A stretch of DNA of 52,762 nt, taken from positions 1-52,762 of the forward strand of contig JAFVPE010000012.1 of assembly GCA_017505465.1 (NCBI GenBank), in the 5' to 3' direction. A program made the translations under genes and the position numbers. Below are positions 5,936 through 13,500 of the stretch, piece by piece. Origin of the DNA: Clostridia bacterium (GTDB lineage: Bacteria; Bacillota; Clostridia; Christensenellales; Borkfalkiaceae). The notes under the pieces were generated by a model. It saw only the letters and a list, made by a program, of their open reading frames with translations. It did no database searches and was not told where the DNA came from. Position 1 is the first letter of the stretch; every line of letters starts with the position of its first letter.

Positions 5936-8800
5936 ATGAGCGAAAAGGATCTCACCGCAACTGAGAAAGACGAAAGCTTGACAGGCGGCGAAGAACAAAG
6001 CCTCGACATCAGCGCAGATCTCATTCGAGGTCACGTCGACACTATTATTTTGCGCATTCTTTATGACGGCGACAAATACGGGTATGAAATCATTGATGAG
6101 ATTGAAAAGAAAAGCGGCGGCTTGTATATTATGAAGCAGCCCACTTTTTATAGCGCGGTAAAACGTTTAGAAGCAGCCAAATACGTTACCTCGTATTACG
6201 GTGACTATTCCTACGGCGGGAGAAGAAAATACTTCTCTCTTACCGATCTCGGTAAACGCATCACAGAAAGCAATCTTTCCGCGTGGGAATACTCTAGAAC
6301 GATCATCGATAGCTTGATTTCCGACGGTGAAGCACATTATGATTTCTCGTTCATTACGGAAAAACAAAAGGAATTAGTAGAGCTTAAATCCGCTTTGGCG
6401 AACCGTGAAAAGGCGCTTGAAGAAGAAAAAACCGCCCTTTCCAATCTTCGCAGCGAATTACAACGCGAACGCGCGTTACTCGCAACGCAAAGTTCCTCTT
6501 TGTCCACCCAAAAATCCGATTTCAACGAATTGCGCAGCCGCGTAGAATCGCAAACCAAAGAATTGCAAGAAAAGCAGCTTACACTCGTTCAAAAACAAGG
6601 CGAGTTAGACGCAAAGGAATACGAACTGCAAGCAAAAGAAATTGAAATCAATAACGCGAAAGCAGAGATTGCACGCGAATCGGACGAAATTCTTGCCTTA
6701 AAAGGACTTTTAGAGGCGCAACAGCTTGCATTCTCCGATAAAGAACGCGAGTTAGCGGAAACCAAACAGCTTTATAGCGAGCAAGCAAACGAACTCGCTA
6801 CCGCAAACGAAACCATTTCCTCTTTGCAGATACTTTCACAACAAGCCGCTAGCAGCGAAGAACTCGATGCAGCGAAAGCCGAGCTTGAAAGTGCAAAGAA
6901 TGAGCTCGAAGATAAAAAATCCGTAATCGCTTCTCTCAATGCGGCGCTTTCCACCCATGAAAGCACTATCGCACGCTTAAAGAGCGACTACGAAAACAAG
7001 TCCACAGAATATTACAACAAAACGTTGGAACTTCGTGCGCAACAAGCGCAAATTGATTCGCAAAGAGAAAAGATTGAAAGCGACAAGCGTTTAATGGACG
7101 CAAAAAATGCTGAGACTGCCGATTTAAAACACCAAATTGAAGAACGTGAATCAGCTCTTGACGCCCGTGAAAAAGCGCTTGCCGAAATGACGGAAAGTAT
7201 GCGCAATTCCGAAGCATCCGCGACTGTTGCCCTCGCCGCTCTTGAAGCAAGACAACGCGAGCTTGACGAACGGGAAGCTGAATACGCAAAGGCAAATGAA
7301 GCGTGGACGACGGAAAAGTCCTCTATCGATGAAGACCGCGCAGCGCTTGAAGAAGCCCGTAAGGCGCTTGAAGAAGAGCGCGCCGAGCTTCAAAATCGCT
7401 TGGAAATCCTTGAAGTAGAAAGAGATACCCTTTGCGCCGACAACGAATCGTTAGAGCAAAGTAAGATAGCTCTTGAAGCGGAAAAGGAAAGCTTGACCGC
7501 CTTAAAAAATAGCTTAACTGCCGAACGTGAAGAGCTTGAAAAGAAGACGTATGAGCTGACGCAACTCGAATATTCGATGGACGAAAGACAACGCGAGTTG
7601 GAAACACAACAGTCGGAAAGCTCGGAATCCTCCGCCGAATTGCAGCGTCGTTTCGACGATATTCAAAACCGTGAAAACGAATTGCAAAGCAAAAACGAAA
7701 AGCTTATCGCCGATCAAGCTACTTTGCAACAACAACAAAAAGAACTCGCCGCAAGACAGGGCGTATATAATCAACAACAGCTTGAATTTATCGCTCGCAA
7801 AAACGCACTTGCAGCACAGCAATTTGATTTTGCGGACAAGCTCTCGACCTATAATGCGCAAGTCAAAGCACTCAATGAAAACCTTGAAAAGCTTGAAAAT
7901 GAACGCTTGAATTTCCAAAACGAAAAGCAACGTTGCGACGACCTTTCTAAGGAGCTCGATAAAAAGAAAGCCGAACTTGATTCCGACCGCGAAAAGCTTG
8001 AAAATGAACGCGAAGACTTAATTCAAGAACGTATGGAACAACAAAAACGTACGCTTGATGACACGTCGGGCTTACAAGCTAGAATGGCGGAAATTCAAGA
8101 ACGCGAACGAGCACTTGTTCAACGCGAAAACGCCTTAAATGAACAAATGCGAAATGCAAACGCATACGTCTATCAGCCCCTGAATCAAGCAGGCTACGAC
8201 AGCTATCAACAGCCTTCGCCTTACGCACAACAACCCGCACGCTACTCCAACGATTTGGCCGAACGCGCACAACGTGACGGCATTCGTCTGAGTACCGCAG
8301 GCAGCATGCGTGGATACTCTGCTCCGATCAATCGCTCGGCGGAATCCGCCCCTGCCTTCAACGAAGCAAAAGCCGCAAAAACAGGCTTCTACAACGTAGG
8401 CTTGACGTTATTCAAGTCGGCAATTATCATTCTTTGCATTATGGCATTTGAAAGCCTTGCGGTGTTCTTCGCAAGAGATTACCTTGGCGTAAACGTTCTT
8501 TACCCCATTATCGCCTTTGGCGTTGGCTTTATTGCCTTTGTCGTATGCGCTATTATGTATGCGGCAGGCTATAAATCTCACGTAAGACGCAAGAAACACC
8601 CCTCCTACGTGTTAACTGCCGCGATTATTTTCGTAATCTCTGTAATCGCCGTAACAATGGTTGCCGTCTATTTCAAGGCGCAAGTTTCTATCGCATCCGA
8701 GCTTTTGACGTTTGTCGTAATTCCAGTTATTTACTTGTTTAACATCTTGTTGTTCGTTGCGTTCTATTACGCATTCTCAGTCAACTCGAACAAACGCTAA
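5936..8800 (+). CDS. PadR winged-helix protein with long coiled coil and four C-terminal membrane helices
   Basis: The 954-residue product has four parts. Residues ~1-30 are acidic. Residues ~30-125 are a PadR-type winged helix (DTIILRILYDGDKYGYEIID, then PTFYSAVKRLEAAKYVTSYY and GGRRKYFSLTDLGKR). Residues ~135-740 are an almost unbroken Glu/Lys/Gln/Ala-rich coiled coil with no prolines. A Pro/Gln/Tyr-rich linker follows at ~745-805. The C-terminus has four hydrophobic segments (near 815-840, 850-875, 888-912 and 923-947) with a Lys/Arg/His loop between helices 2 and 3 and ends VNSNKR. PadR proteins are normally ~110-200-residue soluble repressors, so this would be a DNA-binding domain held far from the membrane. 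B. subtilis RacA (winged helix plus coiled coil, chromosome anchor) is a conceptual parallel, not a homologue I can show. Strong AGGAGG site; terminator at 8805. Confidence 0.93.
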   Translation: MSEKDLTATEKDESLTGGEEQSLDISADLIRGHVDTIILRILYDGDKYGYEIIDEIEKKSGGLYIMKQPTFYSAVKRLEAAKYVTSYYGDYSYGGRRKYFSLTDLGKRITESNLSAWEYSRTIIDSLISDGEAHYDFSFITEKQKELVELKSALANREKALEEEKTALSNLRSELQRERALLATQSSSLSTQKSDFNELRSRVESQTKELQEKQLTLVQKQGELDAKEYELQAKEIEINNAKAEIARESDEILALKGLLEAQQLAFSDKERELAETKQLYSEQANELATANETISSLQILSQQAASSEELDAAKAELESAKNELEDKKSVIASLNAALSTHESTIARLKSDYENKSTEYYNKTLELRAQQAQIDSQREKIESDKRLMDAKNAETADLKHQIEERESALDAREKALAEMTESMRNSEASATVALAALEARQRELDEREAEYAKANEAWTTEKSSIDEDRAALEEARKALEEERAELQNRLEILEVERDTLCADNESLEQSKIALEAEKESLTALKNSLTAEREELEKKTYELTQLEYSMDERQRELETQQSESSESSAELQRRFDDIQNRENELQSKNEKLIADQATLQQQQKELAARQGVYNQQQLEFIARKNALAAQQFDFADKLSTYNAQVKALNENLEKLENERLNFQNEKQRCDDLSKELDKKKAELDSDREKLENEREDLIQERMEQQKRTLDDTSGLQARMAEIQERERALVQRENALNEQMRNANAYVYQPLNQAGYDSYQQPSPYAQQPARYSNDLAERAQRDGIRLSTAGSMRGYSAPINRSAESAPAFNEAKAAKTGFYNVGLTLFKSAIIILCIMAFESLAVFFARDYLGVNVLYPIIAFGVGFIAFVVCAIMYAAGYKSHVRRKKHPSYVLTAAIIFVISVIAVTMVAVYFKAQVSIASELLTFVVIPVIYLFNILLFVAFYYAFSVNSNKR

Positions 8801-8804
8801 TCGT

Positions 8805-8836
8805 AAAACCTCTCCCAATACAGGGAGAGGTTTTTT
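8805..8836 (+). terminator. Intrinsic terminator of the PadR-coiled-coil gene
   Basis: AAAACCTCTCCC and GGGAGAGGTTTT form a 12-bp stem with a 6-nt loop, followed directly by a T run. It begins 4 nt after the stop codon. Confidence 0.93.
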
Positions 8837-8848
8837 CTTTCTAAAATA

Positions 8849-8864
8849 TGTTTCACGTGAAAAT
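8849..8864. promoter_or_regulatory. parS-like palindrome (site 1)
   Basis: TGTTTCACGTGAAAAT matches the bacterial parS consensus TGTTTCACGTGAAACA at 14 of 16 positions, including the full 12-bp palindromic core. parS is bound by ParB (Spo0J) near chromosome origins. The 14-mer GTTTCACGTGAAAA recurs, inverted, at 52549-52562. It lies 49 bp beyond the stop of the membrane-tethered PadR protein. Binding is inferred. Confidence 0.6.
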
Positions 8865-8891
8865 ATGTGCACTTTTCATTCCCCCTCGCGC

Positions 8892-8931
8892 AACAAAAAA
8901 AGCACCCTACGGGTGCTTGTTTGGTGGACGC
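8892..8931 (-). repeat. Duplicated tRNA-Val tail plus terminator (remote copy)
   Basis: The ~40-bp block repeats, apart from one A in the poly-A run, the 3' end of tRNA-Val (GCGTCCACCA) and its terminator (AGCACCC-GTA-GGGTGCT, stem at 8901-8917). No tRNA body is attached here. The working copy is at 9053-9093, 164 bp away. The segment between the copies (8932-9052) has no gene I can support. On the minus strand it contains GAGCAGCGGCGCAAAAG, similar to GAGCAACGCGAAAG in the repeats behind the tRNA-Lys array. Confidence 0.8.
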
Positions 8932-9064
8932 TTGGGGTTTTGGCTTCGCCAAAGTAGCGCATCGGCGAACAAGTCCGCCCCTTACACCACTCTCTTTTGC
9001 GCCGCTGCTCACGCGAACCTCCGTTAATGCGAAGTTTCTTCAGTCTCTCGCGCCAACAAAAAAA

Positions 9065-9081
9065 AGCACCCTACGGGTGCT
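9065..9081 (-). terminator. Terminator of tRNA-Val
   Basis: Minus strand AGCACCC-GTA-GGGTGCT followed by eight T, starting a few nt after the tRNA CCA end. Confidence 0.9.
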
Positions 9082-9085
9082 TGTT

Positions 9086-9162
<77 letters not shown>

Positions 9163-9175
9163 ATATTTTTTGATT

Positions 9176-9204
9176 ATTATAGCAAATAATTCTTTACTAG
9201 TCAA
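9176..9204 (-). promoter_or_regulatory. Promoter of tRNA-Val
   Basis: Minus strand TTGACT (9199-9204), 17-bp spacer, TATAAT (9176-9181), ending 13 nt before the tRNA 5' end. Confidence 0.85.
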
Positions 9205-9252
9205 TCGTTTTTATATATTCCATAGAAAAAACACATAAACAAGTTCTTATAA

Positions 9253-9284
9253 AAGCGGCTTGAGCTATTACGCTCAAGCCGCTT
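9253..9284 (-). terminator. Terminator of the GGGtGRT operon
   Basis: A 13-bp perfect stem (AAGCGGCTTGAGC and its complement) with a 6-nt loop lies 19 bp after the GGGtGRT stop. The T tract on the minus strand is short (TTTTAT). Confidence 0.8.
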
Positions 9285-9303
9285 CCATTTTACATTTTAT
9301 AAG

Positions 9304-10305
9304 TTACGCCTTCATTGCTTCTTCGATAGCAACTGCGCAAGCAACCGTCATACCAACCATGGGGTTGTTACCTGCACCGATCAAGCCCATCATTTCTACG
9401 TGAGCAGGAACGGAGCTCGATCCCGCGAACTGTGCGTCGGAGTGCATTCTACCCATCGTATCGGTCATACCGTAGGAAGCAGGACCTGCCGCCATGTTAT
9501 CGGGGTGAAGGGTTCTACCCGTACCGCCACCGGAAGCAACGGAGAAGTATTCTACGCCGTTTTCGTTACACCACTTCTTGTACGTACCTGCAACGGGGTG
9601 TTGGAATCTCGTAGGGTTCGTGGAGTTACCGGTAATGGAAACACCAACGTTTTCAAGCTTCATGATTGCAACGCCTTCGGGTACGGAGTCAGCACCGTAG
9701 CACTTAACCTTTGCACGAGGACCGTCGGAGAATGCTTTTTCATAAACCACTTCAACCGTTTCACTTGCGTGGTCGAACTTCGTTTCAACGAAGGTGAAGC
9801 CGTTGATTCTCGAAATGATATATGCAGCGTCTTTACCAAGACCATTCAAGATAACGCGAAGAGGTTGCTTTCTAACCTTGTTTGCGTTAAGAGCAATGGA
9901 AATTGCGCCTTCAGCAGCAGCGAAGGATTCGTGACCTGCAAGGAAGCAGAAGCATTCCGTTTCATCGGAAAGGAGCTTTGCGCCAAGGTTACCGTGACCA
10001 AGACCTACGAGACGGTTTTGCGCAACGGAACCGGGGATACAGAATGCCTGCAAGCCGATACCGATAGCAGCAGCTGCATCGGAAGCCTTCTTGCAACCCT
10101 TCTTAATAGCAATAGCCGAACCAACGGTGTATGCCCAAACTGCGTTTTCAAAGCAGATAGGTTGACCTGCGCGGACAATCTTATCGCAGTCTACACCCTT
10201 TGCAAGGCAGATATCTCTACATTCTTCTACGGAAGAAATACCGTATTCTTTAAGAACGCCGTTAATCTTCTCAATTCTTCTTTCATAACCTTCAAATAAT
10301 GCCAT
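9304..10305 (-). CDS. GGGtGRT family protein
   Basis: The 333-residue protein carries the family-naming motif at SGGGTGRTLHPDNMA (about residue 260). It also has conserved IPGSVAQNRLVGLGHGNLGA, AGHESFAAAEGAI, and a C-terminus with SSSVPAHVEMMGLIGAGNNPMVGMT. No signal peptide or membrane segment, so it is cytosolic. The family is widespread in anaerobic Clostridia and almost always next to a NifU/IscU-like scaffold protein, as here (17 bp downstream of it). A role linked to iron-sulfur metabolism is suggested by that partner, but I know of no established reaction. Several Cys are present (residues ~28, 35, 40 and 52). Very confident family call, unknown function. Confidence 0.93.
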   Translation of the reverse strand: MALFEGYERRIEKINGVLKEYGISSVEECRDICLAKGVDCDKIVRAGQPICFENAVWAYTVGSAIAIKKGCKKASDAAAAIGIGLQAFCIPGSVAQNRLVGLGHGNLGAKLLSDETECFCFLAGHESFAAAEGAISIALNANKVRKQPLRVILNGLGKDAAYIISRINGFTFVETKFDHASETVEVVYEKAFSDGPRAKVKCYGADSVPEGVAIMKLENVGVSITGNSTNPTRFQHPVAGTYKKWCNENGVEYFSVASGGGTGRTLHPDNMAAGPASYGMTDTMGRMHSDAQFAGSSSVPAHVEMMGLIGAGNNPMVGMTVACAVAIEEAMKA

Positions 10306-10322
10306 TTGCTTGTCCTCCTCTA

Positions 10323-11033
10323 TTACTCTTTACGAGGGTCGATAAACTTAACCGCACCCTGTTCAGCAGTAAATCTGCCGTAGTGACCCATAGCTTTCGC
10401 ATATGCTTCGTTGGGTTCCATACCCTTTTTGATGAAGTCGGTCATTTTGCCAAGAGAAACGAATTCATAGCCGATAACTTCGTTGTTAGCGTCAAGAGCA
10501 AGACGGGTAACGTAGCCTTCTGCCATTTCAAGGTATCTAACGCCTTTTTGAAGGGTGGAGTACATCGTACCAACCTGCGAACGATGACCTTTACCAAGGT
10601 CTTCCAAACCAGCGCCGATTACAAGACCGTCGTCGGAGAAAGCGGATTGCGATCTACCGTAAACGATTTGCAAAAAGAGTTCTCTCATTGCGGTATTGAT
10701 AGCGTCGCAAACGAGGTCGGTGTTCAACGCTTCAAGGGGCGTCTTACCGGGCAAAATTTCAGCAGCCATAGCCGCAGAATGCGTCATACCCGAGCAACCA
10801 ATCGTTTCAACAAGAGCTTCTTGAATGATACCCTGCTTAATGTTGAGCGAGAGCTTACAAGCGCCTTGTTGAGGAGCGCACCAACCGATACCGTGCGTGA
10901 AACCGCTGATATCTTTGATTTCTTTCGCATGAATCCACTTGCCTTCTTCAGGAATGGGCGCGTTTTCATGACGAGCAACGCCTGCGCCTTTTGCAACGCA
11001 GTACATTTCTTGAACTTCTGACGAAATTGTCAT
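10323..11033 (-). CDS. NifU/IscU-like iron-sulfur scaffold partner of GGGtGRT
   Basis: Read from MTISSEVQEMYCVAKG at 11033, 236 residues, because GGAGG lies 8 nt upstream; the longer TTG start at 11048 would overlap that site. The N-terminal ~130 residues hold NifU-type features: CKLSLNIKQGIIQEALVETIGCSGMTHSAAMAAEIL with a Cys-Ser-Gly ligand motif, and GKTPLEAL. An extended C-terminal domain of ~100 residues ends HYGRFTAEQGAVKFIDP and is characteristic of the version that pairs with GGGtGRT. Scaffold function (transient Fe-S assembly) is inferred from family. First gene of a two-gene operon with its own promoter. Confidence 0.88.
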   Translation of the reverse strand: MTISSEVQEMYCVAKGAGVARHENAPIPEEGKWIHAKEIKDISGFTHGIGWCAPQQGACKLSLNIKQGIIQEALVETIGCSGMTHSAAMAAEILPGKTPLEALNTDLVCDAINTAMRELFLQIVYGRSQSAFSDDGLVIGAGLEDLGKGHRSQVGTMYSTLQKGVRYLEMAEGYVTRLALDANNEVIGYEFVSLGKMTDFIKKGMEPNEAYAKAMGHYGRFTAEQGAVKFIDPRKE

Positions 11034-11126
11034 TATGAATTCCTCCAAAAATATTTTATCTTTTTTGCATATTGATTTATGGACTTAGGATACAGCGAAA
11101 CCGCAATATCCCTTATACCAAATATA

Positions 11127-11155
11127 AGTATAACACATCTTTTAAAAAATTTCAA
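11127..11155 (-). promoter_or_regulatory. Promoter of the NifU-like/GGGtGRT operon
   Basis: Minus strand TTGAAA (11150-11155), 17-bp spacer, TATACT (11127-11132). The ~85-nt leader contains a hairpin closed by GGATA/TATCC with an inner GCG/CGC, before the GGAGG site. Confidence 0.7.
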
Positions 11156-11226
11156 CTACACAACGCCAATTTTTTAAATTTAAAATAAAGTTTTTATTTT
11201 ATCGATTTTTATAAAAATAAAAAGCT

Positions 11227-11256
11227 AGGCTCTACAATTTTGAAATGTAGAGCCTA
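11227..11256 (-). terminator. Terminator of the GIY-YIG gene
   Basis: Minus strand AGGCTCTACA and TGTAGAGCCT form a 10-bp stem with a 9-nt loop followed by a T-rich tract (GCTTTTTATTTTT). The remaining bases up to the NifU-like promoter are AT-rich with nothing recognisable. Confidence 0.88.
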
Positions 11257-11262
11257 AAAGAA

Positions 11263-11961
11263 TTATTCATCAATTCCACTTATTGCTTTTTGCCTGTATA
11301 TATCTATTGGCTTCCCTTCCGCATTTTTCCAAGCATGCCACCCATCTTGATTTCTACCACATACAATAGCTGCTGCCATTGAAGGAGAATTACAGTCAAA
11401 ATCCTCTTGAACAATATTGCCCTTTATATTCAAAGTATCTCTTTTTGCTATCCACCCCTTAACAGATAAAGTAGTCAAAGGTGCTAAAACCGCTCCCGCC
11501 TTTACTGTAATTTTCCCCTCTAATATTTCCATGGTAGCCGACGCATATTCCTTGGATATGGAATTTTTAATTCTCAATTTATATTTACCATTCGGAATAA
11601 TACCATTTTTACTTTGAACGACTTCTGTTGCTTGTTCAAAAATATCAGTTTTAGTTTCGTCTTCGGGATAAACAACTCGCCCCTCCAAAGATGTCATAAG
11701 TTGTTTCACCAAGTTAATATCAATAGAAAACAACTCTGAATCCCCAACACGACTTTTACTAAAAATTTCATGAATTAGCTTTTCTTTTTCATCGTAATCT
11801 TCAACCTCAATCGCAAACTCTCTTTTAAGGACTCCTATACGACGATAACCATCTCGTTCAAGATTCGCCATTCTACTTTGAAAATTATCAACACCAGTCT
11901 TTCCTATTTTAACCAATCCATCCACACAAGTATCCATAAGATAAATAATGCCCTTTGCCAT
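11263..11961 (-). CDS. GIY-YIG nuclease-like (T5orf172-type) protein with DUF4357 domain
   Basis: The 232-residue protein starts MAKGIIYLMDTCVDGLVKIG, a T5orf172-type variant of the GIY-YIG fold. R30-like RM.NLERDGY, an ERDGY segment and a SRVGDSELFSID motif follow through residue ~85. The C-terminal ~60 residues (SPSMAAAIVCGRNQDGWHAW) are the DUF4357 module often attached to such nucleases in restriction or mobile gene sets. The gene has its own promoter and terminator, is more AT-rich than its neighbours and is flanked by housekeeping genes, so it looks like a single-gene acquisition. Substrate unknown; a nicking nuclease acting on DNA is the family expectation. Confidence 0.8.
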   Translation of the reverse strand: MAKGIIYLMDTCVDGLVKIGKTGVDNFQSRMANLERDGYRRIGVLKREFAIEVEDYDEKEKLIHEIFSKSRVGDSELFSIDINLVKQLMTSLEGRVVYPEDETKTDIFEQATEVVQSKNGIIPNGKYKLRIKNSISKEYASATMEILEGKITVKAGAVLAPLTTLSVKGWIAKRDTLNIKGNIVQEDFDCNSPSMAAAIVCGRNQDGWHAWKNAEGKPIDIYRQKAISGIDE

Positions 11962-11990
11962 TTTTTCACTCCTTAACTTTTTTCATTTTA

Positions 11991-12019
11991 AGTGTATCAT
12001 AAATTACATATTCTGTCAA
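11991..12019 (-). promoter_or_regulatory. Promoter of the GIY-YIG gene
   Basis: Minus strand TTGACA (12014-12019), 17-bp spacer, TACACT (11991-11996). A GGAG ribosome-binding site (AAGGAGTG) precedes the ATG. Confidence 0.65.
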
Positions 12020-12034
12020 TATATTGTAAGAAGT

Positions 12035-12736
12035 TTAATCTAAGAAATCTTCGGGGCGGAGTTTTGCGCGCAGCTTTTCTATTGCGTGTTTTTCTATTCT
12101 TGAAATATACGAACGCGAAATCTTTAATACGTTGGCTACCTCTCTTTGTGGCAAGGGAATTCCCCCATTTAGTGCATAACGAAGACAAATAATCGTATAT
12201 TCACGATCGCTTAAAACCGTTTTGATTTGCGCAAGCAACTTTTCACGTTGCACAGAGCGTTCTACCTGCTCAAAAACACAATCTTCCTTCTCAAAGAGAA
12301 GGTCCATCAACGTCAATTCGTTCCCGTCTTTGTCCGTTCCCACGGGATCGGTCAAAGAAATGGCGTTTTTATGTTTCTTATTTGCGCGAATCAACATCAA
12401 AATTTCATTTTCAATACATCTTGCCGTATAGGTTGCAAGCGCCGTTCCATGATTTGGCTTATAGGTATTGATCGCCTTAATAAGCCCTATACTTCCAACG
12501 GAAATCAAATCGTCCGTTTCCGCCGCGCCCGTATATTTTTTAACGATATGCGCCACCAAACGCATATTGTGCTTCACCAAAATATCCTTGGCTTCTTTAT
12601 CCCCTTGGGCAACCAAAGCCAAATATTTCTCTTCCTGCTCTTTTGAAAGCGGCTTCGGGAAAGAATTCTTCGTTCCAATCGTTCCCGTGAAAAATGCAAT
12701 TCGTCCCAACAACGTCCAAAGCAATTCTAAAAACAT
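12035..12736 (-). CDS. sigK: RNA polymerase sporulation sigma factor SigK (pro-form)
   Basis: With ATG 12736 after a GAGGTG site the protein is 233 residues, the usual SigK size. The hydrophobic start FLELLWTLLGRIAFFTG followed by NSFPKPLS is the pro-sequence that SpoIVFB removes in the mother cell. Region 2 has DLISVGSIGLIKAINTY and ATYTARCIENEILM; region 4 has PQREVANVLKISRSYISRIE. SigK directs late mother-cell genes (coat, cortex), so the organism probably descends from or is a spore-former. The gene is continuous, not split by a skin-type element. A CATACGAT sequence ~27 nt upstream of the start resembles a SigE -10, but I see no good -35. Confidence 0.93.
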   Translation of the reverse strand: MFLELLWTLLGRIAFFTGTIGTKNSFPKPLSKEQEEKYLALVAQGDKEAKDILVKHNMRLVAHIVKKYTGAAETDDLISVGSIGLIKAINTYKPNHGTALATYTARCIENEILMLIRANKKHKNAISLTDPVGTDKDGNELTLMDLLFEKEDCVFEQVERSVQREKLLAQIKTVLSDREYTIICLRYALNGGIPLPQREVANVLKISRSYISRIEKHAIEKLRAKLRPEDFLD

Positions 12737-12811
12737 ATCGTTCACCTCGCTTGGATATCGTATGCTTATGACAGTTTGTACTATACCCAAACCATAAAAT
12801 TCGCGCCACTA

Positions 12812-12909
12812 ATTATGTCAGACATAGGTATTATGCGTGACATACTCCTTTATTTTAAAGGGTTTCCGCGCAGTATTATGCGTGTCGTAATACCTATGTC
12901 TGACATAAT
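12812..12909. repeat. Symmetric element: 22-bp inverted repeats enclosing four 13-bp palindromic boxes
   Basis: Perfect 22-bp inverted repeats occupy 12812-12833 and 12888-12909. Inside and overlapping them are four related boxes: TATGTCAGACATA (12814-12826), TATGCGTGACATA (12832-12844), TATGCGTGTCGTA (12877-12889) and TATGTCTGACATA (12895-12907). Their centres are 18, 45 and 18 bp apart. A 12-bp direct repeat GTATTATGCGTG occurs at 12828 and 12873. The element sits between sigK and rnpB. It could be a miniature transposable element or a multi-site operator for sigK. Confidence 0.75.
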
Positions 12910-12930
12910 CGACCATTTCGGGTACAAAAC

Positions 12931-12965
12931 AAAAAGAAACTGCGTGTTTTTACGCAGTTTCTTAA
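12931..12965 (-). terminator. Terminator of rnpB
   Basis: Minus strand AAGAAACTGCGT and ACGCAGTTTCTT form a 12-bp stem with a 6-nt loop followed by TTTGTTTT, about 40 nt beyond the mature RNase P RNA. Confidence 0.85.
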
Positions 12966-13002
12966 AATCCCCTATTTTAGGCGGAAATATAGGCAATAAA
13001 AG

Positions 13003-13350
13003 GATTTGAGTTTGTCTATAAGCCGAGTTCTGTCGTGTACGGTCATTTATCTAGGCTTGCCGTCACCGACAAGCTCAAGCGATGTTAACGGTAATCCGTC
13101 GGACGGACAGCCCTATTGACGGATACCCAATCTTGCAGCGGGTGGGGTTTACATGGCATACCGTGTTACCACGGTATCGGTGAGCTCTTACCTCGCCTTT
13201 CCATCCTTACAAGGCAATGCCTTGCGGTTTATTTCTGTTGCACTGTCCCGGAGATCACTCTCGCCTGACGTTATCAGGCACCCTGTCCTATGCAGCTCGG
13301 ACTTTCCTCATGGCTAAATTAGCCCCGCGACCGTATAACAAACTCAAATC
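13003..13350 (-). ncRNA. rnpB: RNase P RNA
   Basis: Minus strand contains the universal GAGGAAAGTCCGAGCT core near the 5' end, ACAGTGCAACAGAAA, the GGTAAGAGCTCACC segment, and the 3' conserved ACAGAACTCGGCTTATAG. The ends pair as a long P1 helix (GATTTGAGTTTGT with ACAAACTCAAATC). It is the catalytic RNA that trims tRNA 5' leaders. Ends are approximate to a few bases. Confidence 0.95.
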
Positions 13351-13395
13351 TTTATATATTATACCACTTTATTTAAAAAAAATCACTCAATTTTA

Positions 13396-13424
13396 TTGCT
13401 TTTTTAGAAAAAAAAGAGTACAAT
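13396..13424 (+). promoter_or_regulatory. Promoter and leader of pyk
   Basis: TTGCTT (13396-13401), 17-bp spacer, TACAAT (13419-13424). In the ~70-nt leader an 8-bp inverted repeat, AAATGGGT (13439-13446) with ACCCATTT (13483-13490), closes just before the AGGAG ribosome-binding site at 13491-13495. Confidence 0.7.
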
Positions 13425-13500
13425 AGTTATGATTTATAAAATGGGTGATTTTGGCGCATTTTTTAAAAATTATTCAAGTATTACCCATTTAGGAGTTATT

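Noticed and set aside
11034..11048. TTG start adding five residues to the NifU-like protein
   Set aside because: The TTG overlaps the GGAGG ribosome-binding site that serves the ATG at 11033.
12035..12736. Split sigK with a skin-type element
   Set aside because: The gene is continuous with regions 2 to 4 in one frame and no recombinase nearby.
13429..13500. N-terminal extension of pyruvate kinase
   Set aside because: The upstream ATG lies at the predicted transcription start without a ribosome-binding site. The family N-terminus begins at 13501.
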